DNA of 64,000 nucleotides from Fodinicola acaciae (GTDB lineage Bacteria > Actinomycetota > Actinomycetes > Mycobacteriales > HKI-0501), in assembly GCF_010993745.1 (NCBI RefSeq), contig NZ_WOTN01000001.1, positions 1,739,235-1,803,234 of the forward strand, read 5' to 3'. Position 1 is the first letter of the stretch; each line of letters opens with the position of its first letter. The notes beneath the pieces are model-generated. The model did no database searches. It was given only the letters and a program-made list of their open reading frames with translations, and had not been told where the DNA came from. Positions 8,853 to 18,446 of the stretch are shown in pieces. Made by a program: the position numbers and the translations under genes.

Positions 8853-9793
8853 CCGATCGGGTGGGAGTCGCGATCGTCGGCTCCGGCAACATCGGCACCG
8901 ATCTGCTGATCAAGATCAACCGGCTGTCCGAGCGCCTGGCGGTGCGCGCGATGGTCGGCATCGACCCCGACTCCGACGGGCTTGCCCGCGCCAGCCGGCT
9001 GGGCGTCGCGACCACCTCGGAAGGCGTGGCCGGCTTCGTCAGGATGCCGGAGTTCGCGGGCGTACGCATCGTATTGGACGCGACGAGCGCGGCGGCTCAT
9101 GTGGCCAACGCGAAATCTCTTGAACCGTACGGACTGCGGCTGGTCGATCTCACGCCGGCAGCGCTCGGCCCGTACGTGATCCCGCCGGTCAACCTTGCAG
9201 AACACCTGGACGCGCCGAACATCAACATGGTCACCTGCGGCGGGCAGGCCACCATCCCGATCGTCGCGGCCGTCTCCCGGGTGACCGAGGTCCCGTACGC
9301 GGAGATCGTCGCGTCGGTCGCGTCCCGGTCCGCCGGCCCCGGCACCCGCGCCAACATCGACGAATTCACCGCCACGACGGCAAAAGCCATCGAGGCGGTC
9401 GGCGGCGCCCGGCGTGGCAAGGCGATCATCATCCTCAACCCGGCCGAGCCGCCGCTGATCATGCGCGACACGATCTTCTGCCTGGTCGGCCGGGCCGACC
9501 ACGACGCCGTACGCGCGTCGATCGAGCACATGGTCGCCGAGGTCGCCGCGTACGTGCCGGGATATCGACTCGTACAGGAAGTGCAGTTCACCCCCGTCGA
9601 TCCGGACGAGCTCACCACCTTGCTGCCGGCCGGCGCCGGCCCGGTCGACACGAAGGTCTCGGTGTTCCTGGAGATCGAGGGTGCGGCACACTATTTGCCG
9701 TCGTACGCCGGAAATCTCGACATCATGACCTCGGCGGCCCTGCGGGTCGCGGAACTGATCGCCACCCGGCCGGAGCCGGCGGTGGCTCGATGA
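8849..9793 (+). CDS. hsaG: acetaldehyde dehydrogenase (acylating) (HsaG/MhpF)
   Basis: 314 residues with [17 protein letters not shown] at the N terminus (NAD-binding) and [16 protein letters not shown] near residue 128, holding the catalytic Cys of the acylating acetaldehyde/propionaldehyde dehydrogenases. These oxidise the short aldehyde released by the partner aldolase directly to acyl-CoA, with channelling in a stable complex. Four-base overlaps with both neighbours and the adjacent aldolase confirm the assignment. The HsaF-HsaG complex yields propionyl-CoA in the sterol pathway; chain preference cannot be read here. Confidence 0.92.
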   Translation: MTDRVGVAIVGSGNIGTDLLIKINRLSERLAVRAMVGIDPDSDGLARASRLGVATTSEGVAGFVRMPEFAGVRIVLDATSAAAHVANAKSLEPYGLRLVDLTPAALGPYVIPPVNLAEHLDAPNINMVTCGGQATIPIVAAVSRVTEVPYAEIVASVASRSAGPGTRANIDEFTATTAKAIEAVGGARRGKAIIILNPAEPPLIMRDTIFCLVGRADHDAVRASIEHMVAEVAAYVPGYRLVQEVQFTPVDPDELTTLLPAGAGPVDTKVSVFLEIEGAAHYLPSYAGNLDIMTSAALRVAELIATRPEPAVAR

Positions 9794-10803
9794 CCCGGGT
9801 TTTCGTCGTGGACGTCACGCTGCGGGACGGGCTGCACGCCATCCGGCACCGGATTTCTCCGGAGCAGGTGGGGAAAATCGTCGCCGCTCTCGACACGGCC
9901 GGCGTCGCCGCGATCGAGGTCAGCCACGGCGACGGGCTCGCCGGCTCGAGCCTGAACTACGGACCGGGCAGCCACACCGACTGGGAGTGGATCGAGGCGG
10001 CGGTCGCGAACGACTCTCGGGCGATCGTCACCGCGCTGCTATTGCCGGGCGTCGGTACGGTCGATGAGCTGCGACGCGCGTACGAGCTCGGGGTGCGGTC
10101 GGTCCGGATCGCCACCCACTGCACCGAGGCCGACGTGGCCGCGCAACACATTTCCCAGGCGCGCGAGCTGGGCATGGACGTCGCCGGCTTTCTCATGATG
10201 GCCAACATGATCGGGCCGGCCGAGCTGGCTCAGCAGGCCCGCCTGATGGAGTTGTACGGCGCGCACTGTGTCTATATCACCGATTCCGCCGGCCGGCTGA
10301 CCACCAGGGACGTACGCGACCGGGTGCGCGCATACCGTGACGTGCTCGATCCGGCCACCCAGATTGGCATTCACGCGCATGAAAACCTGTCGCTCGCGGT
10401 GGCCAACTCGGTCGCCGCGGTGGAGGAAGGCGCCTACCGGGTGGACGCCTCGCTCGCCGGTCAGGGAGCGGCGGCCGGCAACGCGCCGATCGAGCCGTTC
10501 GTTGCTGTCGCCAACCTTCTCGGCTGGGAAACCGGATGCGACGTTTTCGGACTGCAGGACGCCGCCGACGATCTGGCGCGGCCGCTGCAGGACCGGCCGG
10601 TGCGGGTCGACCGGGAGACGCTCACGATCGGCTATGCCGGCGTCTACGGAAGTTTCCTGCGGCACGCCGAAACCGCGTCCCGGCTCTATCAGGTGGACAC
10701 CCGCGACATTCTCGTCGAGGCCGGCCGGCGCAAGCTCGTCGGCGGCCAGGAAGACATGCTCACCGACATCGCTTTGACGCTGGCAAAGGAGAACAGCGCA
10801 TGA
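9790..10803 (+). CDS. hsaF: 4-hydroxy-2-oxovalerate-type aldolase (HsaF/MhpE)
   Basis: 337 residues starting [20 protein letters not shown], the HMG-CoA-lyase-like TIM barrel start with the metal-binding Asp in [20 protein letters not shown] near 195 provides the HxH metal ligands, and the C-terminal communication domain that docks the dehydrogenase is present. It cleaves 4-hydroxy-2-oxoacids to pyruvate and a short aldehyde. It overlaps the preceding dehydrogenase and the following dioxygenase by four bases each. Confidence 0.92.
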   Translation: MTRVFVVDVTLRDGLHAIRHRISPEQVGKIVAALDTAGVAAIEVSHGDGLAGSSLNYGPGSHTDWEWIEAAVANDSRAIVTALLLPGVGTVDELRRAYELGVRSVRIATHCTEADVAAQHISQARELGMDVAGFLMMANMIGPAELAQQARLMELYGAHCVYITDSAGRLTTRDVRDRVRAYRDVLDPATQIGIHAHENLSLAVANSVAAVEEGAYRVDASLAGQGAAAGNAPIEPFVAVANLLGWETGCDVFGLQDAADDLARPLQDRPVRVDRETLTIGYAGVYGSFLRHAETASRLYQVDTRDILVEAGRRKLVGGQEDMLTDIALTLAKENSA

Positions 10804-11795
10804 CCCAGCCCGAGTACGATCCAGGACCACAGGTCGCGTACGCAGGGAGCATCAACCTCGGCACCCCGGACCTGGACGCCTCACTCTGGTTTTTCCGTGA
10901 CCTGCTGGGCATGGAGCTGGTCGAGCAGGTCGACGGCGTCGCGTATCTGCGCGGCTATCAGGAAAAGGTCCACCACTCGCTCGTGCTCACCTCGCAGGAC
11001 GAGGCCGTCGTCAACTCGTACGGCTTCCGGGTCAAGCGCAAGCAGGATGTCGAGCTTTTCCACAAGAAGTTCGAAAACCAGGGTGTGCAGACCCTCGACG
11101 CGTCGGGTCGGGAACGCGGTCGTGGCGAGGCGGTCCGGTTTCTGGTGCCGGGCAGCGAACATCCCTTCGAGTTTTACTACGACATCGACAAGCCGCTCGC
11201 CGAGGAGTCGATCCGCTCGAAGAACCTCAGCAACAGCTCGCGCCGCCGCGGTCTGGGCGTCCGCCGGATCGACCACATCAACCTGCAGACCAGCGCGAGT
11301 ACAGTCAATCAGGCGGAGAGCTGGATGCGCGACGAGCTGGGCTTCAAGCGGCGGGAGTTCGTCCGGATTCCGCAGGCGCCGGACATCATCATGGCGTCCT
11401 GGCTGTCGGTCACCTCGCAGGTGCATGACGTCGCCATTGGTGTGGCCGCCGAGGACGCGCCCGCCCAGTTCCACCATGTGGCCTTCAATGTGGAGAATTT
11501 CCACGACATCCTCACCGCCGCCGACGAGATCCGCGACCTGGACATCGCGTACGGTGCGGGCCCCGGCAAACACGGGATCGGCCAGGCGATGTATCTCTAC
11601 GTCCACGACCCCGGGTCCGGCCACCGGATCGAGCTGTACTCCGGCGGCTACCACATTTACGACCCCGACTGGGACGCGTTGGAGTGGAAGCTCCCGGAGC
11701 TGGCGCTCGGGCAGACCTGGTATGGCGACGTGCTCGACGTCGGCCCTGGCGGGTCTTTCCTTGGCACCACGCCATCCGCGGGACTGCAGCCGTGA
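10800..11795 (+). CDS. extradiol ring-cleavage dioxygenase, catechol 2,3-dioxygenase type
   Basis: 331 residues in two vicinal-oxygen-chelate halves. The C-terminal half carries the iron ligands: His159 in RIDHINL, His225/226 in FHHVAF and Glu278 in HRIELY. The N-terminal half lacks them, as usual. By position it should do the HsaC job (meta-cleavage of a 3,4-dihydroxy-9,10-seco steroid). However, the [13 protein letters not shown] segment and the long [17 protein letters not shown] tail look more like catechol 2,3-dioxygenases of the PheB/XylE type than mycobacterial HsaC. The ATG overlaps the aldolase stop as ATGA. Confidence 0.87.
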   Translation: MTQPEYDPGPQVAYAGSINLGTPDLDASLWFFRDLLGMELVEQVDGVAYLRGYQEKVHHSLVLTSQDEAVVNSYGFRVKRKQDVELFHKKFENQGVQTLDASGRERGRGEAVRFLVPGSEHPFEFYYDIDKPLAEESIRSKNLSNSSRRRGLGVRRIDHINLQTSASTVNQAESWMRDELGFKRREFVRIPQAPDIIMASWLSVTSQVHDVAIGVAAEDAPAQFHHVAFNVENFHDILTAADEIRDLDIAYGAGPGKHGIGQAMYLYVHDPGSGHRIELYSGGYHIYDPDWDALEWKLPELALGQTWYGDVLDVGPGGSFLGTTPSAGLQP

Positions 11796-12658
11796 CGACG
11801 TACGAGTCGACCCGGCGCACCGTTGACGTCGACGGGCTCACCTTCGCCTATCACCAGGCCGGTGACGGCGAACCGCTGCTGATGCTGCACGGGTCAGGGC
11901 CCGGTGTCAGCGCCTGGTCCAATTTCCAGCACAACCTGCCGGTGTTCGCCGAGAAGTTCCGTACGATCATGCCGGATCTGCCAGGTTTTGGCGGGTCGGC
12001 GCTGCCCACCCTGGACGAGCCATACCCGCAGGTCGCGGCGAAGTCGATCACGCGACTGATGGACCGCCTGGGCATCGAATCGGCGGTATTCGTCGGAAAC
12101 TCCATGGGCGGCGCGGTCGCTGCGGAGCTGGCGGCACGATGTCCGGAACGGGTCTCGCGGATGGCGCTGATGGGCTCCGGCGGGCTGTCGGTCGGCATCT
12201 TCCAGACCGAGCCGAGCGAGGGTTTCCAGCGGCTGTTCGAGTTTCTCGGCGACCCCAGCCGTGAGCGGATGGTCACGTGGCTCAGGACCATGGTCTACGA
12301 CCACGGCCGGATCACCGACCAGCTCATCGACGAACGGATGCGCAACGCCACCGCCGACGGTGCTGTCGGGCGTATGCAGGCGATTTTCGGCTCTATGTTC
12401 GGCAACCAAACGTCGCCGCCGCTGTGGACGCGAGCGACCACCATCGCGACGCCCACTTTGCTGTTGTGGGGCCGCGACGACCGCATGCTCCCGTACGACC
12501 AAGCGCATTTCGCGACCCGCTGGCTGCCCGATGTCGAACTGCACACCTTCGCCCGCTGCGGCCACTGGATCCAGGTCGAGCGCAAGTCCGACTTCGAGCG
12601 CGTCGTGACCGAATTTCTCACTCGTAAGTCAGTAGGAGGTGCGCAGGATGGCACATGA
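11792..12658 (+). CDS. hsaD: meta-cleavage product hydrolase (HsaD/BphD type)
   Basis: 288 residues of alpha/beta-hydrolase fold from a GTG overlapping the dioxygenase stop. The nucleophile is Ser104 in VGNSMGGAVA, the oxyanion loop is LHGSGPGVSAWSNF, the acid is in LLLWGRDDRMLP and the histidine in FARCGHWIQVE. This set is characteristic of C-C bond hydrolases that split vinylogous diketones from extradiol cleavage. Together with the dioxygenase and the downstream monooxygenase it completes rings A/B processing. The 3' end overlaps the next gene by 11 bases. Confidence 0.9.
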   Translation: MTTYESTRRTVDVDGLTFAYHQAGDGEPLLMLHGSGPGVSAWSNFQHNLPVFAEKFRTIMPDLPGFGGSALPTLDEPYPQVAAKSITRLMDRLGIESAVFVGNSMGGAVAAELAARCPERVSRMALMGSGGLSVGIFQTEPSEGFQRLFEFLGDPSRERMVTWLRTMVYDHGRITDQLIDERMRNATADGAVGRMQAIFGSMFGNQTSPPLWTRATTIATPTLLLWGRDDRMLPYDQAHFATRWLPDVELHTFARCGHWIQVERKSDFERVVTEFLTRKSVGGAQDGT

Positions 12659-13829
12659 AGTCCTCGACCGTATCGGGGAACACGGGCCGCGGCTCGCGGC
12701 CTTGGCTGACGAGAACGAGAAACTCGGCAAGCTCAGCGCAGACACCGTCGCCCTGCTGCGCTCGGCCGGTGTGATGCGGTTGCTGCAGCCGACGACGTTC
12801 GGTGGCTACGCGGCACATCCGCGCGACTTCGCCGAGGCCGTGATGGCGGTCGCCGGCCACGACGGCGCCGCCGGCTGGGTGTGCGGCGTCGTCGGCGTGC
12901 ACCCGTGGGAGATCGCGCAGATGGATCCGCGGCTCGGCCAGGAAATCTGGGGCGATGACCCGGACGCCTGGATCGCGTCGCCGTACATGCCCAACGGGAT
13001 CGCCGAACCCAAGGACGGCGGCTACGTCCTCAATGGACGGTGGCCGTTCTCCTCGGGCAGCGACCACTGTGTATGGGATTTCCTCGGCGCACTGGTCGGA
13101 AACGGGAGCGGGAAACCGGCCGCGCCACCGACCGTGCTGCACGTGGTCCTGCCGCGGAACGACTACGAGATCATCGACGACTCGTGGGATGTGATCGGAC
13201 TTTCCGGCACTGGCAGCAAAGATGTGGTCGTCAGCGGCGCATACGTGCCGCAATATCGTACTGTCAACCAAATCGACGTCCAGGCCGGCGAGGCGGCGAA
13301 ACGCAACGGTGCGACCGAGACCCTCTACCAGCTGCCGTTCGCCACGATGTTTCCGCTGGGCCTCACGGCGGCCGTCATCGGGATCTGTGAGGGCGGGCTC
13401 GCCGCACACCTGAGCTTGCAACGCGACCGGGTGGCGGTGACCGGCGTGCAGGTGCGCGACGATCCGTACGCCCTTTATGCCGCAGGGGAAGCGGCGGCGG
13501 AGATCGCGGCATCGCGCGTGCAACTGATCGACGGGGTCAGCCGGCTCTACGATCTTGTCGACGCCGGCAAGCCGCTGACCGTCGAAGACCGGTCGGACGT
13601 ACGGCGTAACCAGGTGCGCTGCGCGTGGCGTGCGGTCTCCGCCCTGGACAGCATTTTCGCGTGGTCGGGCGGAAACGCGATCCGGCGCAACAACCCGCTG
13701 CAGCGGTTCTGGCGGGACGCGCACGTGGCGTTGCAGCACATGATCCACATTCCGGGCACCGCGTACCACGGCAACGCGCTGGCCAAGATGGGGCTGGAGC
13801 TGCCCGCACCGATGCGCGTACTGATCTGA
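12648..13829 (+). CDS. hsaA: flavin-dependent monooxygenase oxygenase subunit (HsaA-like)
   Basis: 393 residues, ATG with AGGAGG eight bases upstream. The protein has the acyl-CoA-dehydrogenase-like fold of group D flavin monooxygenases: WVCGVVGVHPWEIAQMD near 78, FSSGSDHCVWDF near 135 and a late NPLQRFWRDAHVALQHM, all close to HsaA of the sterol pathway. HsaA hydroxylates the 3-hydroxy aromatic ring A of the 9,10-seco intermediate, using reduced flavin supplied by HsaB. The reductase gene follows directly (TGATG overlap), confirming the two-component system. The C-terminal tail differs from mycobacterial HsaA. Confidence 0.88.
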   Translation: MAHEVLDRIGEHGPRLAALADENEKLGKLSADTVALLRSAGVMRLLQPTTFGGYAAHPRDFAEAVMAVAGHDGAAGWVCGVVGVHPWEIAQMDPRLGQEIWGDDPDAWIASPYMPNGIAEPKDGGYVLNGRWPFSSGSDHCVWDFLGALVGNGSGKPAAPPTVLHVVLPRNDYEIIDDSWDVIGLSGTGSKDVVVSGAYVPQYRTVNQIDVQAGEAAKRNGATETLYQLPFATMFPLGLTAAVIGICEGGLAAHLSLQRDRVAVTGVQVRDDPYALYAAGEAAAEIAASRVQLIDGVSRLYDLVDAGKPLTVEDRSDVRRNQVRCAWRAVSALDSIFAWSGGNAIRRNNPLQRFWRDAHVALQHMIHIPGTAYHGNALAKMGLELPAPMRVLI

Positions 13830-14335
13830 TGGACGGCCGGATTTTCCGCGACGTGCTGGGACACTTCCCCACCAGCGTGGTCGCCATCACCACCGAGGTC
13901 GACCGGCGACCGGAGGGGATGGTCGTCGGAACGTTCACCTCGGTCTCGCTGAGCCCCTCGCTGGTGTCATTTCTCGCCGACAGCTCGTCGCAGACGCTGC
14001 CCAGGATCCGGGCCGCCGGGCGGTTCTGCGCCAACGCGCTCGCCAGCGACCAGGAAGGCCTCTGCCGACAACTCGCGGCACGCGGCACCGACCGGTTCGC
14101 CAGCGTCGCCTGGAAGCCGTCTCCACTGGGCAATCCGGTGCTGAGCGGCGCGGTCGCCTGGGTCGACTGCGAGATCGCCCAGGTCGCCGAGATCGGCGAC
14201 CACCAACTGGTCGTCGGCCAAGTGCACCATCTCAACATCGAGTCGGCGAAAACGCCGCTGCTGTTCTTCCGCGGCGGATATGGCGACTATTTCTCGACAA
14301 CCTCACTGGTCCTGGACCAGCTGGTCGGTTGGTGA
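13829..14335 (+). CDS. hsaB: flavin reductase subunit (HsaB-like)
   Basis: 168 residues of the flavin-reductase-like split-barrel family: FRDVLGHFPTSVVAITTE at the start, then VGTFTSVSLSPSLVSFL (flavin-binding core) and FCANALASDQ. It reduces FMN or FAD with NAD(P)H and hands it to the adjacent monooxygenase. The ATG overlaps the hsaA-like stop codon, typical of strict stoichiometric coupling. Confidence 0.9.
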   Translation: MDGRIFRDVLGHFPTSVVAITTEVDRRPEGMVVGTFTSVSLSPSLVSFLADSSSQTLPRIRAAGRFCANALASDQEGLCRQLAARGTDRFASVAWKPSPLGNPVLSGAVAWVDCEIAQVAEIGDHQLVVGQVHHLNIESAKTPLLFFRGGYGDYFSTTSLVLDQLVGW

Positions 14336-14346
14336 AGGGGCACATC

Positions 14347-15207
14347 ATGGGACGCGTACAGGACAAGGTCGTACTCATCACCGGAGCCGCCCGCGGACAG
14401 GGACGCGCACACGCACTACGGCTCGCACAGGAGGGCGCCGACATCATCGCCGTCGACCTGTGCGCGCAGATCGACAGCGTCCGCTACCCGTTGGCCACCC
14501 GCGAAGACTTCGACGAAACCGTACGGCAGGTGGAAAAACTCGGCCGCCGGATCGTCGCTCTCACCGCCGACGTACGCGATCGGGCCGCAATGCTGGCTGC
14601 TGTTGCCGAAGGCGTCGCAGCACTCGGCAAACTGGACGCCGTCATCGCACAGGCCGGGATCGCCCCTATTGGAACTTTGGCCGATGCACAGCCCTTTCTC
14701 GATGCGATCACGGTCGACTTCAACGGCGTCGTACACACCGTCGAGGCCGCGCTCCCGCACCTGCCCGACGGCGCCGCCATCGTCGCCACCGGTTCGGCCG
14801 CGGCGTTGATGCCGCCGTCCGACAACGGCCGCCCGGACTTCGGGAAACTCGGCTATTCCTTCGCGAAACGCTCGGTGGCCAGCTTTGTCAACGACCTCGC
14901 CATCGCGCTGGCCCCGCGGCGCATTCGGGCGAACGCGGTGCACCCCACGAACACCAACACCGACATGCTCAACAACGACTCGATGTACCGGGAATTCCGC
15001 CCGGACCTGGAAAACCCGACCCGCGAGGACGCACTGCCGGCATTCCACGTCATGACCGCCTTCGGCCTGCCGTACGTGGAGCCCGGCGATGTCGCCGAGG
15101 CCGTCCTTTTCCTGGTCTCCGACGAATCCCGCTACGTAACCGGCGTCCAACTCCGGGTCGACGCCGGCGCCATCGTCCGCAAACGCCCGCAACAACCCCA
15201 GTTCTGA
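14347..15207 (+). CDS. mycofactocin-coupled SDR family oxidoreductase
   Basis: 286 residues, ATG preceded by GAAGGGG. The N terminus reads VVLITGAARGQGRAHALRLA, then IIAVDLCAQIDSVRYPLAT, an insertion after the second strand. That insertion is the signature of the SDR subfamily with non-exchangeable NAD that passes electrons to mycofactocin. Catalytic Tyr/Lys are in GYSFAKRSV. It ends the ring-cleavage operon. Likely role: oxidation of a hydroxyl in a steroid or terpenoid intermediate. The host should therefore make mycofactocin, whose genes are not in this window. Confidence 0.82.
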   Translation: MGRVQDKVVLITGAARGQGRAHALRLAQEGADIIAVDLCAQIDSVRYPLATREDFDETVRQVEKLGRRIVALTADVRDRAAMLAAVAEGVAALGKLDAVIAQAGIAPIGTLADAQPFLDAITVDFNGVVHTVEAALPHLPDGAAIVATGSAAALMPPSDNGRPDFGKLGYSFAKRSVASFVNDLAIALAPRRIRANAVHPTNTNTDMLNNDSMYREFRPDLENPTREDALPAFHVMTAFGLPYVEPGDVAEAVLFLVSDESRYVTGVQLRVDAGAIVRKRPQQPQF

Positions 15208-15226
15208 CCTGCCCACCGGCCCTGGC

Positions 15227-16372
15227 TCAGCTGAGCAGCTCGATAATGGTGGCGTTGGCGGTGCCACCGCCCTCGCACATGGTCTGCAGGCCATAGCGCG
15301 ACCCCGTGCGCCGCATCTGCGCGAGCAGACGGGTCATCAGGATCGCCCCGGACGCGCCGAGTGGGTGGCCGACGGCGATCGCACCGCCCAGCGGGTTCAG
15401 GCGCGCCGGATCGGCGCCGGTCTCGGCGAGCCAGGCCAGCGGGACCGGGGCGAAGGCCTCGTTGACCTCGAAAACCCCGATGTCTTCGATGGACAGCCGG
15501 GCCCGGCCAAGCACCTTCGCCGTCGCCGGGATCGGGCCGGTCAGCATGGTGATCGGGTCGGCGCCGCTGACCGCGCCGCTGTGGTAGCGGGCCAGCGGGG
15601 TCAGACCCAGCTCGCGGGCCCGCTCGGTCGTCGTGATGAGCAGCGCGGCGGCTCCGTCCGAGATCTGCGAGGCGTTGCCAGCGTGGATGACACCGTCCGA
15701 TTTGAACGACGGTGTGAGGCGTGCCAGCGTCTCGACCGACGTGCCCCGCCGCAGCCCTTCATCCGTGGTGAACGTCGTGCCGTCCACCTCGACCGGCACG
15801 AGATGGTCGTCGAAGACACCCGCGTCGATCGCGGCGGCCGCGTTGGCGTGCGACCTGCCCGCGTACGCGTCGAGCAGCTCGCGGCTGAAGGCCCACCGCT
15901 GCGCGATGAGCTCGGCGCCGATGCCCTGGTTGAACTCGAAACCGTTGTAGCGCGCCAAAACCGAGGGCCCGTACGGTTGGCCGGTGGTGCGGTGCGCGCC
16001 GAGCGGGATCCGCGTCATCGTCTCCACGCCGCCGGCCACCACCAGGTCGTACTGGCCGGCCATGACCGCGTGAGCGGCGGAGTCCACGGACTGCTGGCTG
16101 GAGCCGCACGCGCGGTTGATCGTCACGCCCGGCACGTGCTCGGGCCAGCCGGCGGCCAGCACCGCGCTCCTGGCGACATTGCTCGACTGATCGCCGATCT
16201 GCGTCACGCAACCCCACATCACGTCGTCCACGGTCGCCGGATCGACCCCGGTGCGTTCCACCAGCGCGTTGAGCACGTGGGCCGACAGGTCGGCCGCGTG
16301 CACCTGCGCGAGTGCACCGTCGCGCTTCCCGATCGGCGTACGTACCGCGTCGACGATGACGGCATCTCGCAT
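15227..16372 (-). CDS. acetyl-CoA acetyltransferase (thiolase, FadA type)
   Basis: 381 residues with all thiolase landmarks: AVRTPIGKRDGALAQ at the start, the acyl-accepting Cys in INRACGSSQQSVD near 90, GHPLGASGAILMTRL with the catalytic His near 340, and the second Cys in TMCEGGGTANATII near the end. It performs the last step of beta-oxidation. Start ATG has GAGGAG upstream. Divergent from the acyl-CoA dehydrogenase gene and convergent with the SDR, it probably acts with both in shortening an acyl side chain or ring-derived acyl-CoA; FadA5-like function is possible but not shown. Confidence 0.9.
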   Translation of the reverse strand: MRDAVIVDAVRTPIGKRDGALAQVHAADLSAHVLNALVERTGVDPATVDDVMWGCVTQIGDQSSNVARSAVLAAGWPEHVPGVTINRACGSSQQSVDSAAHAVMAGQYDLVVAGGVETMTRIPLGAHRTTGQPYGPSVLARYNGFEFNQGIGAELIAQRWAFSRELLDAYAGRSHANAAAAIDAGVFDDHLVPVEVDGTTFTTDEGLRRGTSVETLARLTPSFKSDGVIHAGNASQISDGAAALLITTTERARELGLTPLARYHSGAVSGADPITMLTGPIPATAKVLGRARLSIEDIGVFEVNEAFAPVPLAWLAETGADPARLNPLGGAIAVGHPLGASGAILMTRLLAQMRRTGSRYGLQTMCEGGGTANATIIELLS

Positions 16373-16468
16373 GATTTGGTCTCCTCATCACCGAACGATA
16401 CGGCGAACCTACGAGACCTGCTCTCGCGAGGCAATTGTCAACATCACAATTGATGATACTCTTTTTCG
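16373..16468. promoter_or_regulatory. divergent promoter with near-leaderless plus-strand start
   Basis: The 96 bases separating thiolase and acyl-CoA dehydrogenase genes contain TGATACT ending at 16460, only about eight bases before the GTG of the plus-strand gene. With no ribosome binding site between them, the transcript should be leaderless. The minus-strand gene keeps a normal GAGGAG. Confidence 0.5.
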
Positions 16469-17617
16469 GTGCGCCGGACCCTCTTCAACCAGGACCACGA
16501 GGACTTCCGGATGCTGGTGCGGGAGTTCTTGGCCCGCGAGGTCGAGCCGGTGTACGAGCGGTGGCGGCGCGCCGGGCTGGTGCCCCGCGAGCTGTTCACC
16601 GAGCTGGGCAAGCTCGGCATCATCGGCACCGCCATCCCGGAAACGTACGGTGGCGGCGGTCAGGACGACTACCGCTTCAACGTCGTCATCCAGGAGGAGA
16701 CCGCGAGGGCGGGCGTGACACTGGGCGGCTTGCGTACGCACCTGGACGTCGTCCTGCCGTATTTTCTCAGTCTTGCCAACGAAGAACAGCGCGACCGCTG
16801 GTTTGCCAGGCTGGCCCGCGGCGAGCTCTACACCGCGATCGCGATGAGCGAGCCGGGCGCCGGGTCCGACCTGGCCGGCATCACCACGAAGGCGGTCCGT
16901 GCCGGCGACCATTTCGTGCTCAACGGCGCGAAGACGTTCATCACCGGTGGCCAGCACGCCGACCTGGTGATCGCGGTGGCCCGCACCGGCACCGATCCGG
17001 ACAACCGCCGGAGCGGACTTTCGCTGCTCGTGGTGGAAAAAGGCATGCACGGCTACACAGTCGGCCGCAAGCTGGAAAAACTCGGGCTGACTGTGCAGGA
17101 CACGGTGGAGCTGTCGTTCACCGACGTACGCGTGCCGGCGGCCAACCTGCTCGGCGACGAAGGCGCGGCGTTCACGCATCTCACCAGCAATCTGGCCCAG
17201 GAACGGCTGGCCATCGCGGTCGGCGCGGTGGCCCAGGCGCGCGCGGCGGTCGACCAGACGATCGCGTACGTGCGCGACCGGCGCGTCTTCGGTAAGCCGG
17301 TCGCGGATTTCCAGAACACCAAGTTCGAACTGGCCGCCATGGCCACCGAACTGGCGGCCGGTCAGGCGATGCTGGACGCGGCCGTCGCCGCGCATGTCAA
17401 CCGCGAGCTGAGCGCGGTCGACGCGGCGAAAACCAAGCTGTTCTGCACCGAGATGCAGGGCCGCGTGGTCGACTGCTGCCTACAGTTGCATGGCGGATAC
17501 GGATACATCCTGGAATATCCGATCGCACGGCTGTACGCGGACGCGCGGGTCAGCCGTATCTACGGCGGCACCAGCGAGGTCATGAAAACAATCATCAGCA
17601 AATCCCTGGGATTGTGA
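16469..17617 (+). CDS. acyl-CoA dehydrogenase (FadE family)
   Basis: 382 residues from a GTG that I read as leaderless. It contains the FAD/substrate segment YTAIAMSEPGAGSDLAGI, then FITGGQHADLVIAVART, the conserved LAQERLAIAVGAV helix, and C-terminal LHGGYGYILEYPIARLYADARV with IYGGTSEVMK, whose Glu is the usual catalytic base. It oxidises an acyl-CoA to the enoyl-CoA. Full-length for the family. It leads an operon with an SDR. Confidence 0.9.
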   Translation: MRRTLFNQDHEDFRMLVREFLAREVEPVYERWRRAGLVPRELFTELGKLGIIGTAIPETYGGGGQDDYRFNVVIQEETARAGVTLGGLRTHLDVVLPYFLSLANEEQRDRWFARLARGELYTAIAMSEPGAGSDLAGITTKAVRAGDHFVLNGAKTFITGGQHADLVIAVARTGTDPDNRRSGLSLLVVEKGMHGYTVGRKLEKLGLTVQDTVELSFTDVRVPAANLLGDEGAAFTHLTSNLAQERLAIAVGAVAQARAAVDQTIAYVRDRRVFGKPVADFQNTKFELAAMATELAAGQAMLDAAVAAHVNRELSAVDAAKTKLFCTEMQGRVVDCCLQLHGGYGYILEYPIARLYADARVSRIYGGTSEVMKTIISKSLGL

Positions 17618-17628
17618 GGAGTTCGTCC

Positions 17629-18390
17629 ATGCGCGTCAACGAGTCGGTATGCCTGGTCACCGGCGGCGCCTCCGGGCTCGGCCTGGCCACCGCCCGCCGC
17701 ATCGCCGCGCGCGGCGGGCGTGTGGTGATCACCGATGTTTCTGAAGAACAGGGCGAAAAAGCCGCCGCCGAGCTCGACGGGGCCGCCCGCTTCGTACGCA
17801 CCGACGTGACCGACGAGGCGGATGTCGCGAACGCGTTGGACGCGGCCGCCGGCGTACGCTTCGTCGTGCACTGCGCCGGCCGCGGCGGTGACCGTACCCG
17901 AATCATCAACAGAGATCGGGTGCCCGGAGGGCTGGAAACGTTCGCCGAAGTCGTGCGGATCAACCTGGTCGGCACGTACAACGTGCTGCGGCTGGCCGCA
18001 TCGCGCATCGCCGAGAACGACCTCCTGGACGACGGCGACCGCGGTGCGATCGTACTCACCGCATCGGTCGCCGCGTTTGACGGTCAGATCGGCCAGACCT
18101 CGTACAGTGCGTCGAAGGCCGGCGTACACGGCATGACACTGGTCGCCGCCCGCGACCTGGCCAGCTGGCAGATTCGGGTCAACACGATCGCTCCCGGCGT
18201 GATGGACACGCCAATGCTCGGCCGGCTGCGCACCGACATCCGTACGGCCCTGGCCGCGTCGGTGCCGCACCCCAAGCGCCTCGGTGCCCCGGACGACTAC
18301 GCGCGGCTGGCCATCGAGCTGCTGGAAAACCCGTACCTCAACGGCCAGACCGTCCGCCTCGACGGCGCCATCCGGATGGCCCCCCGCTGA
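17629..18390 (+). CDS. SDR family oxidoreductase (hydroxyacyl-CoA/hydroxysteroid dehydrogenase type)
   Basis: 253 residues; the ATG with GAGGAG is preferred over an in-frame GTG overlapping the previous stop. VCLVTGGASGLGLATARRI is the glycine-rich NAD loop and SYSASKAGVHGMTL the catalytic YxxxK. Its overall form (about 250 residues, VRTDVTDEADV) matches type II 3-hydroxyacyl-CoA dehydrogenases / 17-beta-HSD10-like enzymes, so oxidation of a beta-hydroxyacyl-CoA made by the neighbouring enzymes is the most economical role. Confidence 0.85.
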   Translation: MRVNESVCLVTGGASGLGLATARRIAARGGRVVITDVSEEQGEKAAAELDGAARFVRTDVTDEADVANALDAAAGVRFVVHCAGRGGDRTRIINRDRVPGGLETFAEVVRINLVGTYNVLRLAASRIAENDLLDDGDRGAIVLTASVAAFDGQIGQTSYSASKAGVHGMTLVAARDLASWQIRVNTIAPGVMDTPMLGRLRTDIRTALAASVPHPKRLGAPDDYARLAIELLENPYLNGQTVRLDGAIRMAPR

Positions 18391-18446
18391 CCGACACGCC
18401 TGCGCGGCGGGCGCTCCCTCACCCAGGGCACCCATCAGGCAGATGG

